DNA of 64,000 nucleotides from Muribaculaceae bacterium (GCA_009775265.1 VSPG01000002.1:1-64000); one strand, 5' to 3'; counted from the stretch's first letter, positions 17,682-27,962 are shown. Notes: generated by a model not told the origin, from the letters alone. A program made the numbers and translations.

Positions 17682-19799
17682 TTATTGTTTTTCGGGTTTC
17701 AGCCATTTGTCGAACCAACGGAAAAACAGGCGTTGCCACATGACAGCATTCTGAGGCTTGAGAATCCAGTGGTTCTCGTCGGGATAGATCACCATCTCCG
17801 CCGGTATGCCACGCAGTTTGGCGGCATTGAACGCAGCCATGCCCTGCGACGCGAGGATGCGGTAGTCATATTCGCCGTGCGAAATCATGATAGGCGTTGT
17901 CCAGCGGTCGACAAAGCGGTGGGGCGAATTGGCAAACGTGCGCTGCGCGGCGGCATTGTCTTTCTCCCAGAACGCACCGCCCATGTCCCAGTTGGCAAAC
18001 CACATCTCCTCGGTTTCAAGATATTGCGCCTCCATATTGAAGATGCCTGCATGGGCAAGCAGCGCGGCAAACCGCCCGTCGTGGTTGCCGGCAAGCCAAT
18101 ACACGGAAAAACCGCCATAGCTCGCACCCGTAGCGCCGATGCGCGATGCATCGACGTATGGTTCGGCCTTGAGGTTGTCGACAGCGGCAAGGTAGTCTTT
18201 CATGTTCTGTCCGGGATAGTCCTTGGAAATCTGTTCATTCCACTCCGTGCCGAAACCGGGCAGTCCGCGACGGTTCGGAGCTATCACGACATAGCCGTTG
18301 GCTGCCATGAGCGCGAGATTCCACCGGTAGCTCCAGAACTGGCTCACGGCCTGCTGCGGGCCGCCCTGGCAATACAATATGGCAGGATATTTCTTCGCAG
18401 CATCGAATTTGGGAGGATAAAGCACCCATACAAGCATCTGCTTGCCATCGGTAGTCGGCACCATACGTTTTTCTACGGCCGGCATCTCGAACTGCGAGAA
18501 TATATGCCCGTTCACGTCGGTGAGCGCAGTCAGCACAGGGGTTTTCTTTCCTTTCAGTGTAATCAGCTGCAGCTCGTTGGGGCGCAGCATACTGTGGTTC
18601 ATCGCCACGATTCGGCCGGCACCGGCAGGGGCAAGCGAGGAGAAATCGGCCATGACATCGGTGAGCCGGCGTATTTCAGCATTGTCTACGCTTATGGAGA
18701 ACACGGGTGCAACACCATCCTTGGGAGCTATGAAATAAATGTCTTTGCCGTCAGGCGCCCATGAGAACTCGTCTATGGTGTAATCCCATTCAGCCGTAAG
18801 CTCGCGCTTTTCGGCCGTGAAACAATCAAGAAGGAACAAACGGTTGCGATCGCTCTCATAGCCGTCGCGCTCCATCGACAGCCACGCGAGGTAGTGCCCG
18901 TCAGGAGAGAAAGCCGGCATAGTGTCGTAGCCCATCATGCCTTCGGTAAGGTTGCGTGTGGCGCCCGACTCAAGATGGTAAAGATAAAGGTCGGAATTGG
19001 TGGACAACGCATAGTCTATGCCGGTTTTCTTGCGCGACACATACACGAGCATCTCGCTGTTCGGATGCCACGCAAACGACTCTACGCCGCCGAAAGGCTT
19101 CATAGGGGCTTCAAATGGCTCATCGGCCATAATATCCTTGAGTCCTGCCACCTTAGTGCCGTCGAAAGACCCTACAAAAGGATGCGGAATTTCTGTGACC
19201 CACTCGTCCCAATGCTTGTACATAAGGTCGTCCACCACGCGTCCGGTGGCTTTCGGCAGGTCGGGATATATGTCGGCGGCATTGCGGGCGTATTTCACAT
19301 TGCCTATAACCACCACTTTCTTTTCATCAGGCGAAAGCAGGAAACCGCTGATTCCGCCTGCATGTTCGCTGGCCTGGGCGCGGGCGCTGCCGTCGGCGTT
19401 CATTGTCCACATCTGCATGCTGCCGTCGGCGTCGGGATAGAGGAATGCTATGCGGCGTCCGCCATCGAACCACACCGCCCCGCTCTCGCTTTTCGGCGAG
19501 GTGGTGATGCGCACCGGCTGTGCTCCTTTTTGAGAAAGGTCGAGGATGTACAACTCGTTGTTTGATGTGTTCTGTTCAAGGCTCTCGTATGCGATGCCGA
19601 ACAGCACGGTTTTTCCATCGGGACTGACACACGGAGCGCTCACGCGTCCGAGAGCCTCGAGAGCGTCAATGTCGAACACGCCTGTCTGCGAACGGAAGTC
19701 CGGGCGCTCTATGAGCGGAGCATCGGCAGCGGAAGCCGTGGACGATGCGGCAAGCATTGCTGATGCACCCATGATAACTGCTTTGAGTGTTTTATTCAT
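17682..19799 (-). CDS. S9 family peptidase, DPP5-like
   Basis: This secreted 705-residue protein has a signal peptide (to about residue 24), a beta-propeller with repeated 'FSPDG..LAW' blades, and a C-terminal prolyl oligopeptidase domain. The catalytic triad is visible: Ser560 in GASYGG, Asp645 in GEYDYR and His677 in DENHW. Layout and length match the S9C branch that includes Porphyromonas DPP5, which cuts dipeptides after hydrophobic residues; that specificity is inferred. A weak promoter lies in the end of the YigZ gene and a strong terminator follows. Confidence 0.88.
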   Translation of the reverse strand: MNKTLKAVIMGASAMLAASSTASAADAPLIERPDFRSQTGVFDIDALEALGRVSAPCVSPDGKTVLFGIAYESLEQNTSNNELYILDLSQKGAQPVRITTSPKSESGAVWFDGGRRIAFLYPDADGSMQMWTMNADGSARAQASEHAGGISGFLLSPDEKKVVVIGNVKYARNAADIYPDLPKATGRVVDDLMYKHWDEWVTEIPHPFVGSFDGTKVAGLKDIMADEPFEAPMKPFGGVESFAWHPNSEMLVYVSRKKTGIDYALSTNSDLYLYHLESGATRNLTEGMMGYDTMPAFSPDGHYLAWLSMERDGYESDRNRLFLLDCFTAEKRELTAEWDYTIDEFSWAPDGKDIYFIAPKDGVAPVFSISVDNAEIRRLTDVMADFSSLAPAGAGRIVAMNHSMLRPNELQLITLKGKKTPVLTALTDVNGHIFSQFEMPAVEKRMVPTTDGKQMLVWVLYPPKFDAAKKYPAILYCQGGPQQAVSQFWSYRWNLALMAANGYVVIAPNRRGLPGFGTEWNEQISKDYPGQNMKDYLAAVDNLKAEPYVDASRIGATGASYGGFSVYWLAGNHDGRFAALLAHAGIFNMEAQYLETEEMWFANWDMGGAFWEKDNAAAQRTFANSPHRFVDRWTTPIMISHGEYDYRILASQGMAAFNAAKLRGIPAEMVIYPDENHWILKPQNAVMWQRLFFRWFDKWLKPEKQ

Positions 19800-19816
19800 T
19801 ATACTGTTTATAATAT

Positions 19817-19849
19817 GAAAGTTATATTGAAACTAATCAGTCGTACAAC
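19817..19849 (-). promoter_or_regulatory. Weak promoter for the DPP5-like gene
   Basis: GTTG (19849-19846), 21 bases and TAACTTTC (19824-19817) on the minus strand each differ by one base from consensus. It overlaps the last codons of the upstream gene; read-through is the alternative. Confidence 0.4.
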
Positions 19850-20433
19850 GTGGCGCCGTCAATATCGGCAATTCTCGCCCGGAGCATCGGCGCAGAGTCG
19901 GCATTGATGCTGAGCGTAAGACTGCACGTGTTATCGAAATTGCGCTCCACCACCTGCACGTCAAAATCTTTTGTCAGTTTCATCGCCGCATTCATGGCCG
20001 CGTAAGGAAAACGGAATCTTATGACAGCCATATCATGGCGCTCCACCACCTCTGCCGCTTCCAACGCCATTCGGGCCGCCGTACGGTAGGCCACTATAAG
20101 GCCGGAAGTGCCAAGTTTTATACCTCCGAAATAGCGCACGACAATGACAAGCACATTGGTGAGACCAAGCGAATTTATCTGGCCGAGGATAGGCTTTCCG
20201 GCCGTGCCGCTCGGCTCTCCGTTGTCATTGCTCTGAAATTCCGTCCGCGCGCTTCCCAGCATATAGGCCCAGCACACATGTCGGGCGTCATAATAACGCT
20301 TCTGCATCCGCGCCACATGCTCCTTGGCCTCCGCTGCGGTCTGCACCGGAAAGGCAAATGCTATGAATTTGCTCCGCTTCTCGGTGTACTGCGCCTCGGA
20401 TGGGGCTTCGATGGTATGAAACAGGTCGGCCAT
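19837..20433 (-). CDS. YigZ/IMPACT family protein
   Basis: The IMPACT family (UPF0029) has two ferredoxin-like halves; its bacterial biochemical role is not settled. The 198-residue protein contains the family core HVCWAYMLG, SNDNGEPSGTAGKPIL and VVRYFGGIKLGTSGLIVAY. The ATG at 20433 overlaps the cydB stop codon as TGATG, which fixes the start and shows coupling. The longer upstream reading frame is just cydB sequence in another frame. Confidence 0.9.
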   Translation of the reverse strand: MADLFHTIEAPSEAQYTEKRSKFIAFAFPVQTAAEAKEHVARMQKRYYDARHVCWAYMLGSARTEFQSNDNGEPSGTAGKPILGQINSLGLTNVLVIVVRYFGGIKLGTSGLIVAYRTAARMALEAAEVVERHDMAVIRFRFPYAAMNAAMKLTKDFDVQVVERNFDNTCSLTLSINADSAPMLRARIADIDGATLYD

Positions 20434-21575
20434 CAGTATTGATGATGCTCGCGATGCAACTCTGACGGAGTGAGGGGATGGGCATTCATCTTGCGCCATA
20501 CATATGCTATATAGGCAAGTACGAAAGGCACCAGCACCGACACCCAACTCATGACTTTAAGCGTGAACAGCGACGATGACGAATTGGCTATCGACAACGA
20601 ACTCTGCGCGTCAAGCACTGAAGGGTAATACGCCGTGGAACGATAGCCGGCAAGGAAAAACAGCACCATCACCACGAGCGCCGTGCCTGTGCCGCCGAAC
20701 CATATGCCTGCGCGCCAACGCCTGTCGAACGCGGTGCGGAATATGCCATAAAGCGCCATCACCACACCGGCAAGCAGCAGCACTGCCGCCCACCACATGC
20801 CGAGAAGATTGTGCAGATATATGTTCTGTTCGGCCACGAAGATGCCGTCAGCTCCCTGACGGAGACCGGATGCAAACATGAGCACCAACAGGAAGGCCAC
20901 GAAAAGCAGCGCGAACACAGCCCCATTGACTCCGGCGGCGCGCCGCATGCGTGTGGCAAAAGCGCCGTCGCCGCATATATTATTCACAAAATACATCGCA
21001 GCCTGTGCCCTTGCAAGAAAAAACACAGCCACGCCGAGCAGCAGATTGCGCCAGTCGGCCATGGCCTCGAGGCCGTGTGTTGGCGCCCACCGGGATATTA
21101 CCGGATTCGAACCGTCGAGAATGTTGCCTTTTGCCACGGTGAACTCAGCTCCGAAAAACATCATGGCCACCGCCACGCCAAGCATCACGCAGCCGAACAG
21201 GCCGTTGAACATCAGCAACGAATCATAGACCCGCGTGCCGTAGACGTTTCCGCTCTTACGACGGTATTCATAGCTCACGGCCTGCACGACGAAGCTTACA
21301 AGAATGAGCATCCACAGCCAGTAGGCTCCGCCGAAACTCGTGGAGTAAAACAGAGGAAACGACGCAAAAAACGCTCCGCCAAACACCACAAGCGTGGTGA
21401 ACGTAAGTTCCCATTTTCGACCAAGTGAGTTGACCATGAGCTGGCGCTCGGTCTGCGTGCGAGCCTGCCACAACATGGACTGTCCGCCCTGTACAAATAG
21501 AAGAAACACAAGCGCCGAGCCGAGCACAGCGATAAGCAGCCACCAATAGGCCTGCAATATTTCAAGTTCTGTCAT
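20433..21575 (-). CDS. cydB: Cytochrome bd oxidase subunit II
   Basis: CydB is the second integral subunit of the quinol oxidase that reduces oxygen with high affinity in the inner membrane. The 380-residue protein has about nine hydrophobic helices and begins with the conserved LQAYWWLLIAVLGSALVFLLFVQGGQ region. It lies 12 bases after cydA. In Bacteroidales the enzyme supports nanaerobic growth and oxygen removal. The operon order is DUF4492-cydA-cydB-yigZ. Confidence 0.95.
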   Translation of the reverse strand: MTELEILQAYWWLLIAVLGSALVFLLFVQGGQSMLWQARTQTERQLMVNSLGRKWELTFTTLVVFGGAFFASFPLFYSTSFGGAYWLWMLILVSFVVQAVSYEYRRKSGNVYGTRVYDSLLMFNGLFGCVMLGVAVAMMFFGAEFTVAKGNILDGSNPVISRWAPTHGLEAMADWRNLLLGVAVFFLARAQAAMYFVNNICGDGAFATRMRRAAGVNGAVFALLFVAFLLVLMFASGLRQGADGIFVAEQNIYLHNLLGMWWAAVLLLAGVVMALYGIFRTAFDRRWRAGIWFGGTGTALVVMVLFFLAGYRSTAYYPSVLDAQSSLSIANSSSSLFTLKVMSWVSVLVPFVLAYIAYVWRKMNAHPLTPSELHREHHQY

Positions 21576-21587
21576 GTCTGCGGAAGT

Positions 21588-23156
21588 TTAAATGTTGTCT
21601 TTTTCAATGTCGGAGCGCGAACTGCGGGCGATAAACCGCACCATTATGCTGACTTCTGCCACAAGCAGCAACGTGAATATCACTGCAAATATCCAGAAAG
21701 TAGTCTGCACGGACGATGCGGGCACATCGCTGATGCCTGCACCCACCGGAAGCAGATCCTGGATAGTCCATGGCTGGCGGCCAACCTCGGCCACTATCCA
21801 TCCGGCCTGGCTGCACACCCATACCAAAGGCAGCGACACCATTCCGGCATAATGCACCCATTTGTTTTCAAGCACGCGCGGACGGAACGAAGCGGCAAAA
21901 GCCATCAACACCAGCACCAGCAGCAGGAAAGAGCCGAGCATCACCATCACACGGAAGGAATAGAACGTGAGAGCCACCGGGGGCACAGCCTGTTCGGGGC
22001 TGTCGAAATAGCCGTAGCCGAAGTAGCGGAAATCACGTGCCACATCGGCACGTGCGGCATTCATGGCTGCGGTGTCTCCGGCTGCGTGAGCTTTATTGAA
22101 CGCACGCAACGCCTCTTGGGCACGGCGGCCGATGGCGATACGCTCCTCATATCCCACCGTGCGCAGCGTATCGCCAGCCGGCGTTATTTCTATTCCCTCT
22201 ATCAGGTCGTTGATACCCGGCACAAAACTGTTTATATCGTGGTTCGCCAGCAGGCTAAGACCATTCGGAATCGAAATTTCGAAATGCATGGCCTCCTTGT
22301 CGTCGCCGGGGCGCTTGTCGGCGTTCAGTATGCCGAAGCCCACAAGCTCCTGCCCTACCTTGCCATCATAGAGTCCCTCCATAGCCGCAAGTTTCATCGG
22401 CTGCACACGCGCCACCTGCACGGCCGAACCATCGCCCGTAAGGAACGTAAGCAGCATTCCCGCCAGACCGAACCATGCTCCTATTTTGAGCGAACTGCGG
22501 GCAGCGGCCACATTGCTGCGGCGCCACAGCAGCCAGCTGCTCACTCCCACCACAAATACGCCTGCCAAAGCCCACGACGAGAACACGGCATGGAAAAATT
22601 TGTTCATGGCCACGGCGTTGAACGCCACCGCCATGAAATCGCTCATCACGTTGCGCATCTGCTCGGGGTCGAACTCCATGCCCACCGGATTCTGCATCCA
22701 AGCGTTGGCCACGAGAATCCATAAAGCAGAAAGGCTCACACCCAAAGCCGTGAGCCATGTCGATGCAAGATGGAATCCACGGCTCACTTTATTCCAACCG
22801 AAGAACATCACAGCCACGAAAGTAGCCTCCATGAAAAATGCGAGAAGCCCCTCTATGGCAAGCGGAGCGCCGAATATGTCGCCCACGAACCAGCTGTAGT
22901 TCGACCAGTTTGTACCGAACTCGAATTCTAGAATAATGCCTGTCGCCACACCGATGGCGAAGTTTATACCGAAAAGAGTCATCCAGAACTTCGTAAGAGC
23001 CTTCCAGCGCTCGTTGCCTGTGCGGTAATAGATAGTCTCCATGATGCCCACAATCACGGACAGGCCGATAGTGAGCGGCACAAAAAGCCAGTGATACATG
23101 GCCGTGAGGGCAAATTGCGCCCTCGACCAGTCCACTACAGTCATTAAGTCGTTCAT
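21588..23156 (-). CDS. cydA: Cytochrome bd oxidase subunit I
   Basis: CydA carries haems b558, b595 and d and the quinol site. The 522-residue protein begins with VDWSRAQFALTAMYHWLFVP, in which His22 corresponds to the axial ligand near the N-terminus of E. coli CydA. GWIVAEVGRQPWTIQ is the conserved segment near the C-terminus. The periplasmic Q loop around residues 260-320 is of moderate length. It starts 11 bases after the DUF4492 gene. Confidence 0.97.
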   Translation of the reverse strand: MNDLMTVVDWSRAQFALTAMYHWLFVPLTIGLSVIVGIMETIYYRTGNERWKALTKFWMTLFGINFAIGVATGIILEFEFGTNWSNYSWFVGDIFGAPLAIEGLLAFFMEATFVAVMFFGWNKVSRGFHLASTWLTALGVSLSALWILVANAWMQNPVGMEFDPEQMRNVMSDFMAVAFNAVAMNKFFHAVFSSWALAGVFVVGVSSWLLWRRSNVAAARSSLKIGAWFGLAGMLLTFLTGDGSAVQVARVQPMKLAAMEGLYDGKVGQELVGFGILNADKRPGDDKEAMHFEISIPNGLSLLANHDINSFVPGINDLIEGIEITPAGDTLRTVGYEERIAIGRRAQEALRAFNKAHAAGDTAAMNAARADVARDFRYFGYGYFDSPEQAVPPVALTFYSFRVMVMLGSFLLLVLVLMAFAASFRPRVLENKWVHYAGMVSLPLVWVCSQAGWIVAEVGRQPWTIQDLLPVGAGISDVPASSVQTTFWIFAVIFTLLLVAEVSIMVRFIARSSRSDIEKDNI

Positions 23157-23167
23157 TATAAATGATT

Positions 23168-23407
23168 TTAGCGTTTGTCAGCTGGTTCAGGAGCAGACAA
23201 TGCCGAGCGCACGGCAGCCGCGCGCTCGGCATCGTTGTCGTAGCGGGTAGAGAGAATGTCGGGAAAGAAAAAGACTTTCAGCACAGCGAAAATCACCACG
23301 AGTTTCACGATGATTATGGCCCACAGCGTGCGTCCGACGGTCATATTTCTGAAACCATCGGCATAAAAACGCAGTATGCGCTTCGCTATGTTGCCTTTCT
23401 CTGCCAT
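23168..23407 (-). CDS. DUF4492 small membrane protein of the bd oxidase operon
   Basis: The 79-residue protein begins MAEKGNIAKRILRFYADGF and has one transmembrane helix (about residues 25-45) within GRTLWAIIIVKLVVIF, followed by FFFPD. This matches the DUF4492 family that regularly precedes cydAB in Bacteroidetes and could play a CydX-like accessory role; that role is inferred. The ATG at 23407 is chosen because the longer frame lacks an ATG and crosses the -7 element. Confidence 0.85.
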   Translation of the reverse strand: MAEKGNIAKRILRFYADGFRNMTVGRTLWAIIIVKLVVIFAVLKVFFFPDILSTRYDNDAERAAAVRSALSAPEPADKR

Positions 23408-23414
23408 GACTCCG

Positions 23415-23442
23415 CAAATATAACATTTTATTTCCACACAAA
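23415..23442 (-). promoter_or_regulatory. cyd operon promoter candidate
   Basis: TATATTTG (23422-23415 on the minus strand) is a perfect -7 box only 7 bases from the ATG, implying a near-leaderless mRNA. TTTG lies 16 bases upstream, shorter than the usual spacing. Confidence 0.5.
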
Positions 23443-23450
23443 CGCCATAT

Positions 23451-23470
23451 GCAGAGGATTAATCCTCTGC
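23451..23470. other. 20-base perfect palindrome over the nhaA stop
   Basis: GCAGAGGATT and its reverse complement abut without a loop and include the nhaA TAA stop. No T tract follows, so termination is uncertain; an operator for the nearby cyd promoter is equally possible. Confidence 0.4.
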
Positions 23471-24871
23471 AGGCGCCACAGCATCCGGCGACGCTGTGCG
23501 AGGCAGCGTGTAATGCATCGCCAGGAAGCCGAGCACACCGGCAAGCAGCGAACCCACCACTATGCCGAGCTTGGCATGGTCAAGCAGGTCGAGCATATGG
23601 GCGTTGCCTCCGGCGAATGTGAGTGTAGCTATAAACAAAGACACCGTAAAGCCTATGCCGCCGAGCATCGACACAGATGCCATCATCTTCCAATTGCTAT
23701 GGGCGGGCATAGGTGCGAGACCGAGCCGCACCGTAATCCACGAGAATGTGAAGATGCCGAGGAACTTGCCGACAACAAGACCGGCTATGACAGCAAGCGA
23801 AATGCCTTCGAACACGCTTGCCGGGTCGGTGTCCAGCAGGAATATGCCCGCATTGGCAAAAGCGAAAAGCGGCACAATGAAGAAATTGACGATGTGGTGA
23901 AGCGAGTCTTCAAGATCCTGAAGCGGGGAAATCACTTTGTCGGAAGCCGATTCCACCACTTTCAGCCAGTCCATCTGCTCCTTGTTCAATATGGACTTAC
24001 GTGTAAGCAGTTCCACGTCCTCGCCTCTGAAATTGGATATAGCTTTGTGTATCTGCTTGATATACTTCTTAGGCTCGAACACGGGAGTGGCCGGCACGCA
24101 GAACGCCACCAGCACGCCGGCAATAGTGGGATGTATGCCAGAATTAAGAAACAGGAACCATATCACGCCGCCTATTCCTATGTAGAATATCTTACTCTTT
24201 ATGCGCATATTAGAGCCAAGCAGAAGCACTACGAACAATGCCGCGGCGATGAGCAGCAGCGTAACGTCGATATGGGTGCTGTAGAAAGCCGCAATGACGA
24301 TGATTCCGCCAATGTCGTCCACCACGGCAAGTGTGGTGAGGAATATCTTCAGCGATACCGGCACCCGCGACCCGAGCATGGCCAGCACACCGAGAGAGAA
24401 CGCGATGTCGGTGGCCATCGGTATAGCCGCGCCTCCGGCAAAATCCGTGCCGGCGCTCAACGCGTAGAATATGCACACCGGCACAATCATTCCGCCCACG
24501 GCTGCAAGTATGGGGAGAAGGGCCTGCTTGAACGAGGCGAGCTCGCCAACGAGGATTTCGCGTTTTATCTCCAGCCCTATGCTGAAAAAGAATACCGCCA
24601 TAAGGGCGTCGTTTATGAAGGCGAGCAGCGTCATTGGTTCGCCATGATGGCTGAACACATTGAAATCTCCGAGCTGCAGATGCACTTCCTGCGTCCAGAA
24701 CTCAAAATAATATCCGTTCACAGCCGGAATATTGGCAATTGCAAGAGCCAGCACCGTAGCGGCAATAAGCACATTGCCGCCGCTGGCATGACGCCGCAGA
24801 GCCTGACGTGCAGCATAAAATATATGGCCTGCAAAGTCCGGCAAGTCGGCGCTGTGGTTTTTACTCTTCAT
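23459..24871 (-). CDS. nhaA: Na+/H+ antiporter NhaA
   Basis: NhaA expels Na+ in exchange for H+ across the inner membrane. The 470-residue protein has about twelve helices and the essential aspartate pair in LAVVDDIGGI, plus the FFFSIGLEIKRE segment. It is about 80 residues longer than E. coli NhaA, mostly through the hydrophilic loop before helix VIII and the C-terminal tail. No clear promoter was seen in the 115 bases between it and lepA. Confidence 0.95.
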   Translation of the reverse strand: MKSKNHSADLPDFAGHIFYAARQALRRHASGGNVLIAATVLALAIANIPAVNGYYFEFWTQEVHLQLGDFNVFSHHGEPMTLLAFINDALMAVFFFSIGLEIKREILVGELASFKQALLPILAAVGGMIVPVCIFYALSAGTDFAGGAAIPMATDIAFSLGVLAMLGSRVPVSLKIFLTTLAVVDDIGGIIVIAAFYSTHIDVTLLLIAAALFVVLLLGSNMRIKSKIFYIGIGGVIWFLFLNSGIHPTIAGVLVAFCVPATPVFEPKKYIKQIHKAISNFRGEDVELLTRKSILNKEQMDWLKVVESASDKVISPLQDLEDSLHHIVNFFIVPLFAFANAGIFLLDTDPASVFEGISLAVIAGLVVGKFLGIFTFSWITVRLGLAPMPAHSNWKMMASVSMLGGIGFTVSLFIATLTFAGGNAHMLDLLDHAKLGIVVGSLLAGVLGFLAMHYTLPRTASPDAVAPAED

Positions 24872-24939
24872 TTCGGTTGACAGTTGATAAACGTGATTAT
24901 GGCACGGCAGGCTGCCGCGCCTATAAAATACAACAATGT

Positions 24940-24982
24940 GAAAGCGTTTTTTGCACTCTGCGAACAGAGCAAAAAACGCTTT
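24940..24982 (-). terminator. lepA terminator
   Basis: An 18-bp stem with a single bulged A and a CGAA tetraloop carries A and T runs on its arms. It lies 3 bases past the lepA stop codon. Confidence 0.85.
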
Positions 24983-24985
24983 TGT

Positions 24986-26773
24986 TCAATCAAGTTTGAG
25001 CACGGCAAGGAATGCTTTCTGCGGCACCTCGACAGAACCGATCTGTTTCATGCGCTTCTTGCCTTTTTTCTGCTTTTCGAGCAGTTTACGCTTTCGGGAT
25101 ATGTCGCCGCCGTAGCATTTGGCCGTCACATCCTTGCGGACGGCCTTGATGGTTTCACGTGCGATGATTTTCGCGCCAATGGCAGCCTGGATAGCGATGT
25201 CGAACTGCTGGCGAGGAATCAGCTCCTTAAGCTTCTCGCACATGCGCCGGCCGAACGTCAGCGCGTTGTCGGCATGCGTGAGCGTGCTGAGCGCATCCAC
25301 GCTTTCGCCGTTGAGAAGGATGTCGAGTTTCACAAGTCGGCTTTCGCGGAAATCCTGTATATGGTAGTCGAACGACGCATACCCCTTGCTGATGCTCTTG
25401 AGCTTGTCGTAGAAGTCTATGACTATTTCTCCGAGAGGCATGTCAAACGTCAGTTCCATGCGGTTGCCGCTTATGTATTCCTGGCGCACGAGTTCGCCGC
25501 GCTTGCCGAGGCACAGAGTCATGATAGGCCCTATGAAATCGGCGGTCGTTATGATGGTGGCGCGGATATATGGCTCCTCGATGTAGTCGATAAGCGTCGC
25601 TTCAGGCAGCCCCGACGGGTTGTGCACTTCGGAGACATTACCTTTTTTGTCGTGCACGAGATACGACACGTTGGGCACGGTCGTGATGACATCCATGTCA
25701 AACTCTCTCCCGAGACGCTCCTGGATTATCTCCATATGCAGCAGACCGAGGAAACCGCAGCGGAATCCGAACCCGAGGGCGGCAGACGACTCGGGGGAGA
25801 ACGTGAGCGACGCATCATTGAGCTGAAGTTTTTCGAGCGATGCGCGCAGATTTTCAAAATCTTCGGTCTCTATGGGATATACACCGGCAAACACCATCGG
25901 CTTTACTTCCTCGAACCCGTCGATGGCCGCCTCGCACGGACGGTCGAGATGGGTGATGGTATCGCCCACCTTTACCTCCCTCGAGGTCTTGATGCCGGAA
26001 ATTATATATCCTACGTTTCCGGCCGAAAGAGTGTCGCGCGGCGAAAGGTCGAGTTTGAGCACGCCGATTTCGTCTGCATCATACTCCTTGCCCGTAGCCA
26101 CGAATTTCACGTCGTCGCCCTTGCGTATTGTGCCGTTGACGATTTTGAAGTATGCGATGATGCCTCGGAAAGGGTTGAACACCGAGTCGAAAATCAAAGC
26201 TTGGAGAGGAGCGTCAGGGTCGCCTACAGGTGCCGGCACACGCTCCACTATGGCTTGCAGAATCTCGGGCACGCCCATTCCGGTTTTGCCGCTGGCGCGG
26301 ATTATCTCGTCGCGTTCGCATCCCAGCAGGTCGATTATCTGATCCTCCACCTCGTCGGGGTTGGCCGAGTCAAGATCGCATTTATTGATTATAGGTATTA
26401 TCTCCAAATTGTTGTCGATGGCCATGTACAGGTTCGATATAGTCTGAGCCTGTATGCCCTGCGACGCATCCACTATAAGCAGCGCACCCTCGCACGCGGC
26501 AATGCTGCGCGACACCTCGTAAGAGAAATCGACATGCCCCGGGGTGTCTATAAGGTTAAGCGTATAGTCTTCTCCGCCAAGCTCATATGCCATCTGTATG
26601 GCATGGCTTTTTATGGTGATGCCACGTTCGCGTTCAAGATCCATGTCGTCAAGCACCTGTGCCTCCATATCCTTGCCGGTCACGGTATCGGTATATTCAA
26701 GCAAGCGGTCGGCAAGAGTGCTTTTGCCGTGGTCGATATGCGCTATTATGCAGAAATTGCGTATATTTTTCAT
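24986..26773 (-). CDS. lepA: Elongation factor 4
   Basis: LepA is a ribosome-binding GTPase related to EF-G that acts on initiation and stalled ribosomes. The 595-residue protein has G1 AHIDHGKST (residues 11-19), DTPGHVDF and NKCDL motifs, and the unique LepA C-terminal domain ending in [20 protein letters not shown]. It appears monocistronic, with a -7 element 24 bases upstream and a strong terminator. Confidence 0.97.
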   Translation of the reverse strand: MKNIRNFCIIAHIDHGKSTLADRLLEYTDTVTGKDMEAQVLDDMDLERERGITIKSHAIQMAYELGGEDYTLNLIDTPGHVDFSYEVSRSIAACEGALLIVDASQGIQAQTISNLYMAIDNNLEIIPIINKCDLDSANPDEVEDQIIDLLGCERDEIIRASGKTGMGVPEILQAIVERVPAPVGDPDAPLQALIFDSVFNPFRGIIAYFKIVNGTIRKGDDVKFVATGKEYDADEIGVLKLDLSPRDTLSAGNVGYIISGIKTSREVKVGDTITHLDRPCEAAIDGFEEVKPMVFAGVYPIETEDFENLRASLEKLQLNDASLTFSPESSAALGFGFRCGFLGLLHMEIIQERLGREFDMDVITTVPNVSYLVHDKKGNVSEVHNPSGLPEATLIDYIEEPYIRATIITTADFIGPIMTLCLGKRGELVRQEYISGNRMELTFDMPLGEIVIDFYDKLKSISKGYASFDYHIQDFRESRLVKLDILLNGESVDALSTLTHADNALTFGRRMCEKLKELIPRQQFDIAIQAAIGAKIIARETIKAVRKDVTAKCYGGDISRKRKLLEKQKKGKKRMKQIGSVEVPQKAFLAVLKLD

Positions 26774-26796
26774 TCAGTCGTAATCTTTTCGAACTG

Positions 26797-26804
26797 CAAA
26801 ATTA
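26797..26804 (-). promoter_or_regulatory. lepA -7 element
   Basis: TAATTTTG on the minus strand lies 23 bases before the ATG. The best -33 candidate is ATTG at 22 bases, so only the -7 half is convincing. Confidence 0.55.
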
Positions 26805-26840
26805 ACAATTTTCGCGCAAATTATAGCAATATGCCCTAAT

Positions 26841-27929
26841 TTAGCGTAACTTTCGGGCAGCCTCGAGCATATTGAGCGTGGCTTCGTCGAGAGGAGCTGC
26901 ATTGTCAGGGACTTCAAGTGCGGGCGTAGCCGGATTTTCTTTCTCGGCCGCACGTGCTTCCGTCGCAGTCAGGTATTCGCGGTCCACGGGATATATCTCG
27001 AAAAACGCTTTCATCTTCATATCGCTTTTACATCCAAGCAATTTTTTTAAAAGTTTTCCGCGTGCCAGAGCCTCCATCGAGAATGTGCGCATCACCATGT
27101 CTTCCGGGCGCAGTTCTCCGCTTTCGGGCGGCACATACCCTGTAGAAGACGTCAGTTCGGCGATGTCTATAGTCAACCCGAAAAGTTTGAAAAACCACGG
27201 CGATATACGGTGCTCCTCACTGTCGGCCAAAGGATCGACGTTTACGGTGACAAGCGCCGGCGTAACCCTGTATTCCCTGAGCGTCCCATACTTGCCGGGC
27301 ACAGAATAGCTGCATGCACGTCCGCGCACGCTGTCGGGCAACATTTCGTACGTGCCGTCGGGAGACGGGGCCGGCATCGAGGCCAGCTGGAGCCACGGCA
27401 ATTCGTCCGCCCCCTCCGGATCAGCCGCGATAGAGTCGGCGGCATCTGTGCGCGACATACGCATCACGCTGCGCTTTGCAAGCACACGCGGCGAGAAGCG
27501 CCCCTTGAATTTCTTCAGTTTACGCACAGGGAGCATATAATCCACCATATATTCTGCATACAGGACAGAAGTAGTGCTGTCGGCCGCCATTCCCATGAAC
27601 TCGCGCACATAACACACCAGCCGCAACACATCGCGTTCGGCGAGGTTTACTGTCATGCCCTGCAACTCATAGCTTGCCGGACTCATCCGCAAAGTATCGG
27701 CATCAACCGCCAGCGTGGCCGGCTCATAACCCATGCAGCGCACAGTGGCCGGCAAAGCGGCGGAAAAAGCGCCGTCGGCGTCGGTGAGCGCGACCATCCT
27801 GCCCGTAGCATCGAAGACCGACGCCGCCGGTAGCGGCGTCGCGTCAACGGCATCCACCACCACCGTCCGGGCACGGCACGGAACTGAAAGCACGTATAAC
27901 AACGCGGAAAGCAAGAGTATTTTCACCAT
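26841..27929 (-). CDS. Secreted protein with carboxypeptidase-regulatory-like domain
   Basis: Starting at the ATG at 27929, the 362-residue protein opens with a hydrophobic signal sequence (MVKILLLSALLYVLSVPC). Next comes a short beta-sandwich resembling the regulatory-like repeat common in Bacteroidetes surface proteins: VVVDAVDATPLPAASVF, TDADGAFS, RCMGYEP. The remaining 270 residues contain an FFKLFGLTIDI segment and a Lys-rich stretch; I recognise no enzyme motif. The ATG at 27974 seems too far upstream given the -7 element at 27963-27970. Function unknown. Confidence 0.7.
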   Translation of the reverse strand: MVKILLLSALLYVLSVPCRARTVVVDAVDATPLPAASVFDATGRMVALTDADGAFSAALPATVRCMGYEPATLAVDADTLRMSPASYELQGMTVNLAERDVLRLVCYVREFMGMAADSTTSVLYAEYMVDYMLPVRKLKKFKGRFSPRVLAKRSVMRMSRTDAADSIAADPEGADELPWLQLASMPAPSPDGTYEMLPDSVRGRACSYSVPGKYGTLREYRVTPALVTVNVDPLADSEEHRISPWFFKLFGLTIDIAELTSSTGYVPPESGELRPEDMVMRTFSMEALARGKLLKKLLGCKSDMKMKAFFEIYPVDREYLTATEARAAEKENPATPALEVPDNAAPLDEATLNMLEAARKLR

Positions 27930-27962
27930 AAATAAAATCCAAAGAATAGACATAAATATTTG

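Noticed and set aside
24884..26839. 651-residue plus-strand frame over lepA
   Set aside because: Antisense shadow of lepA, and it runs through the lepA terminator and promoter.
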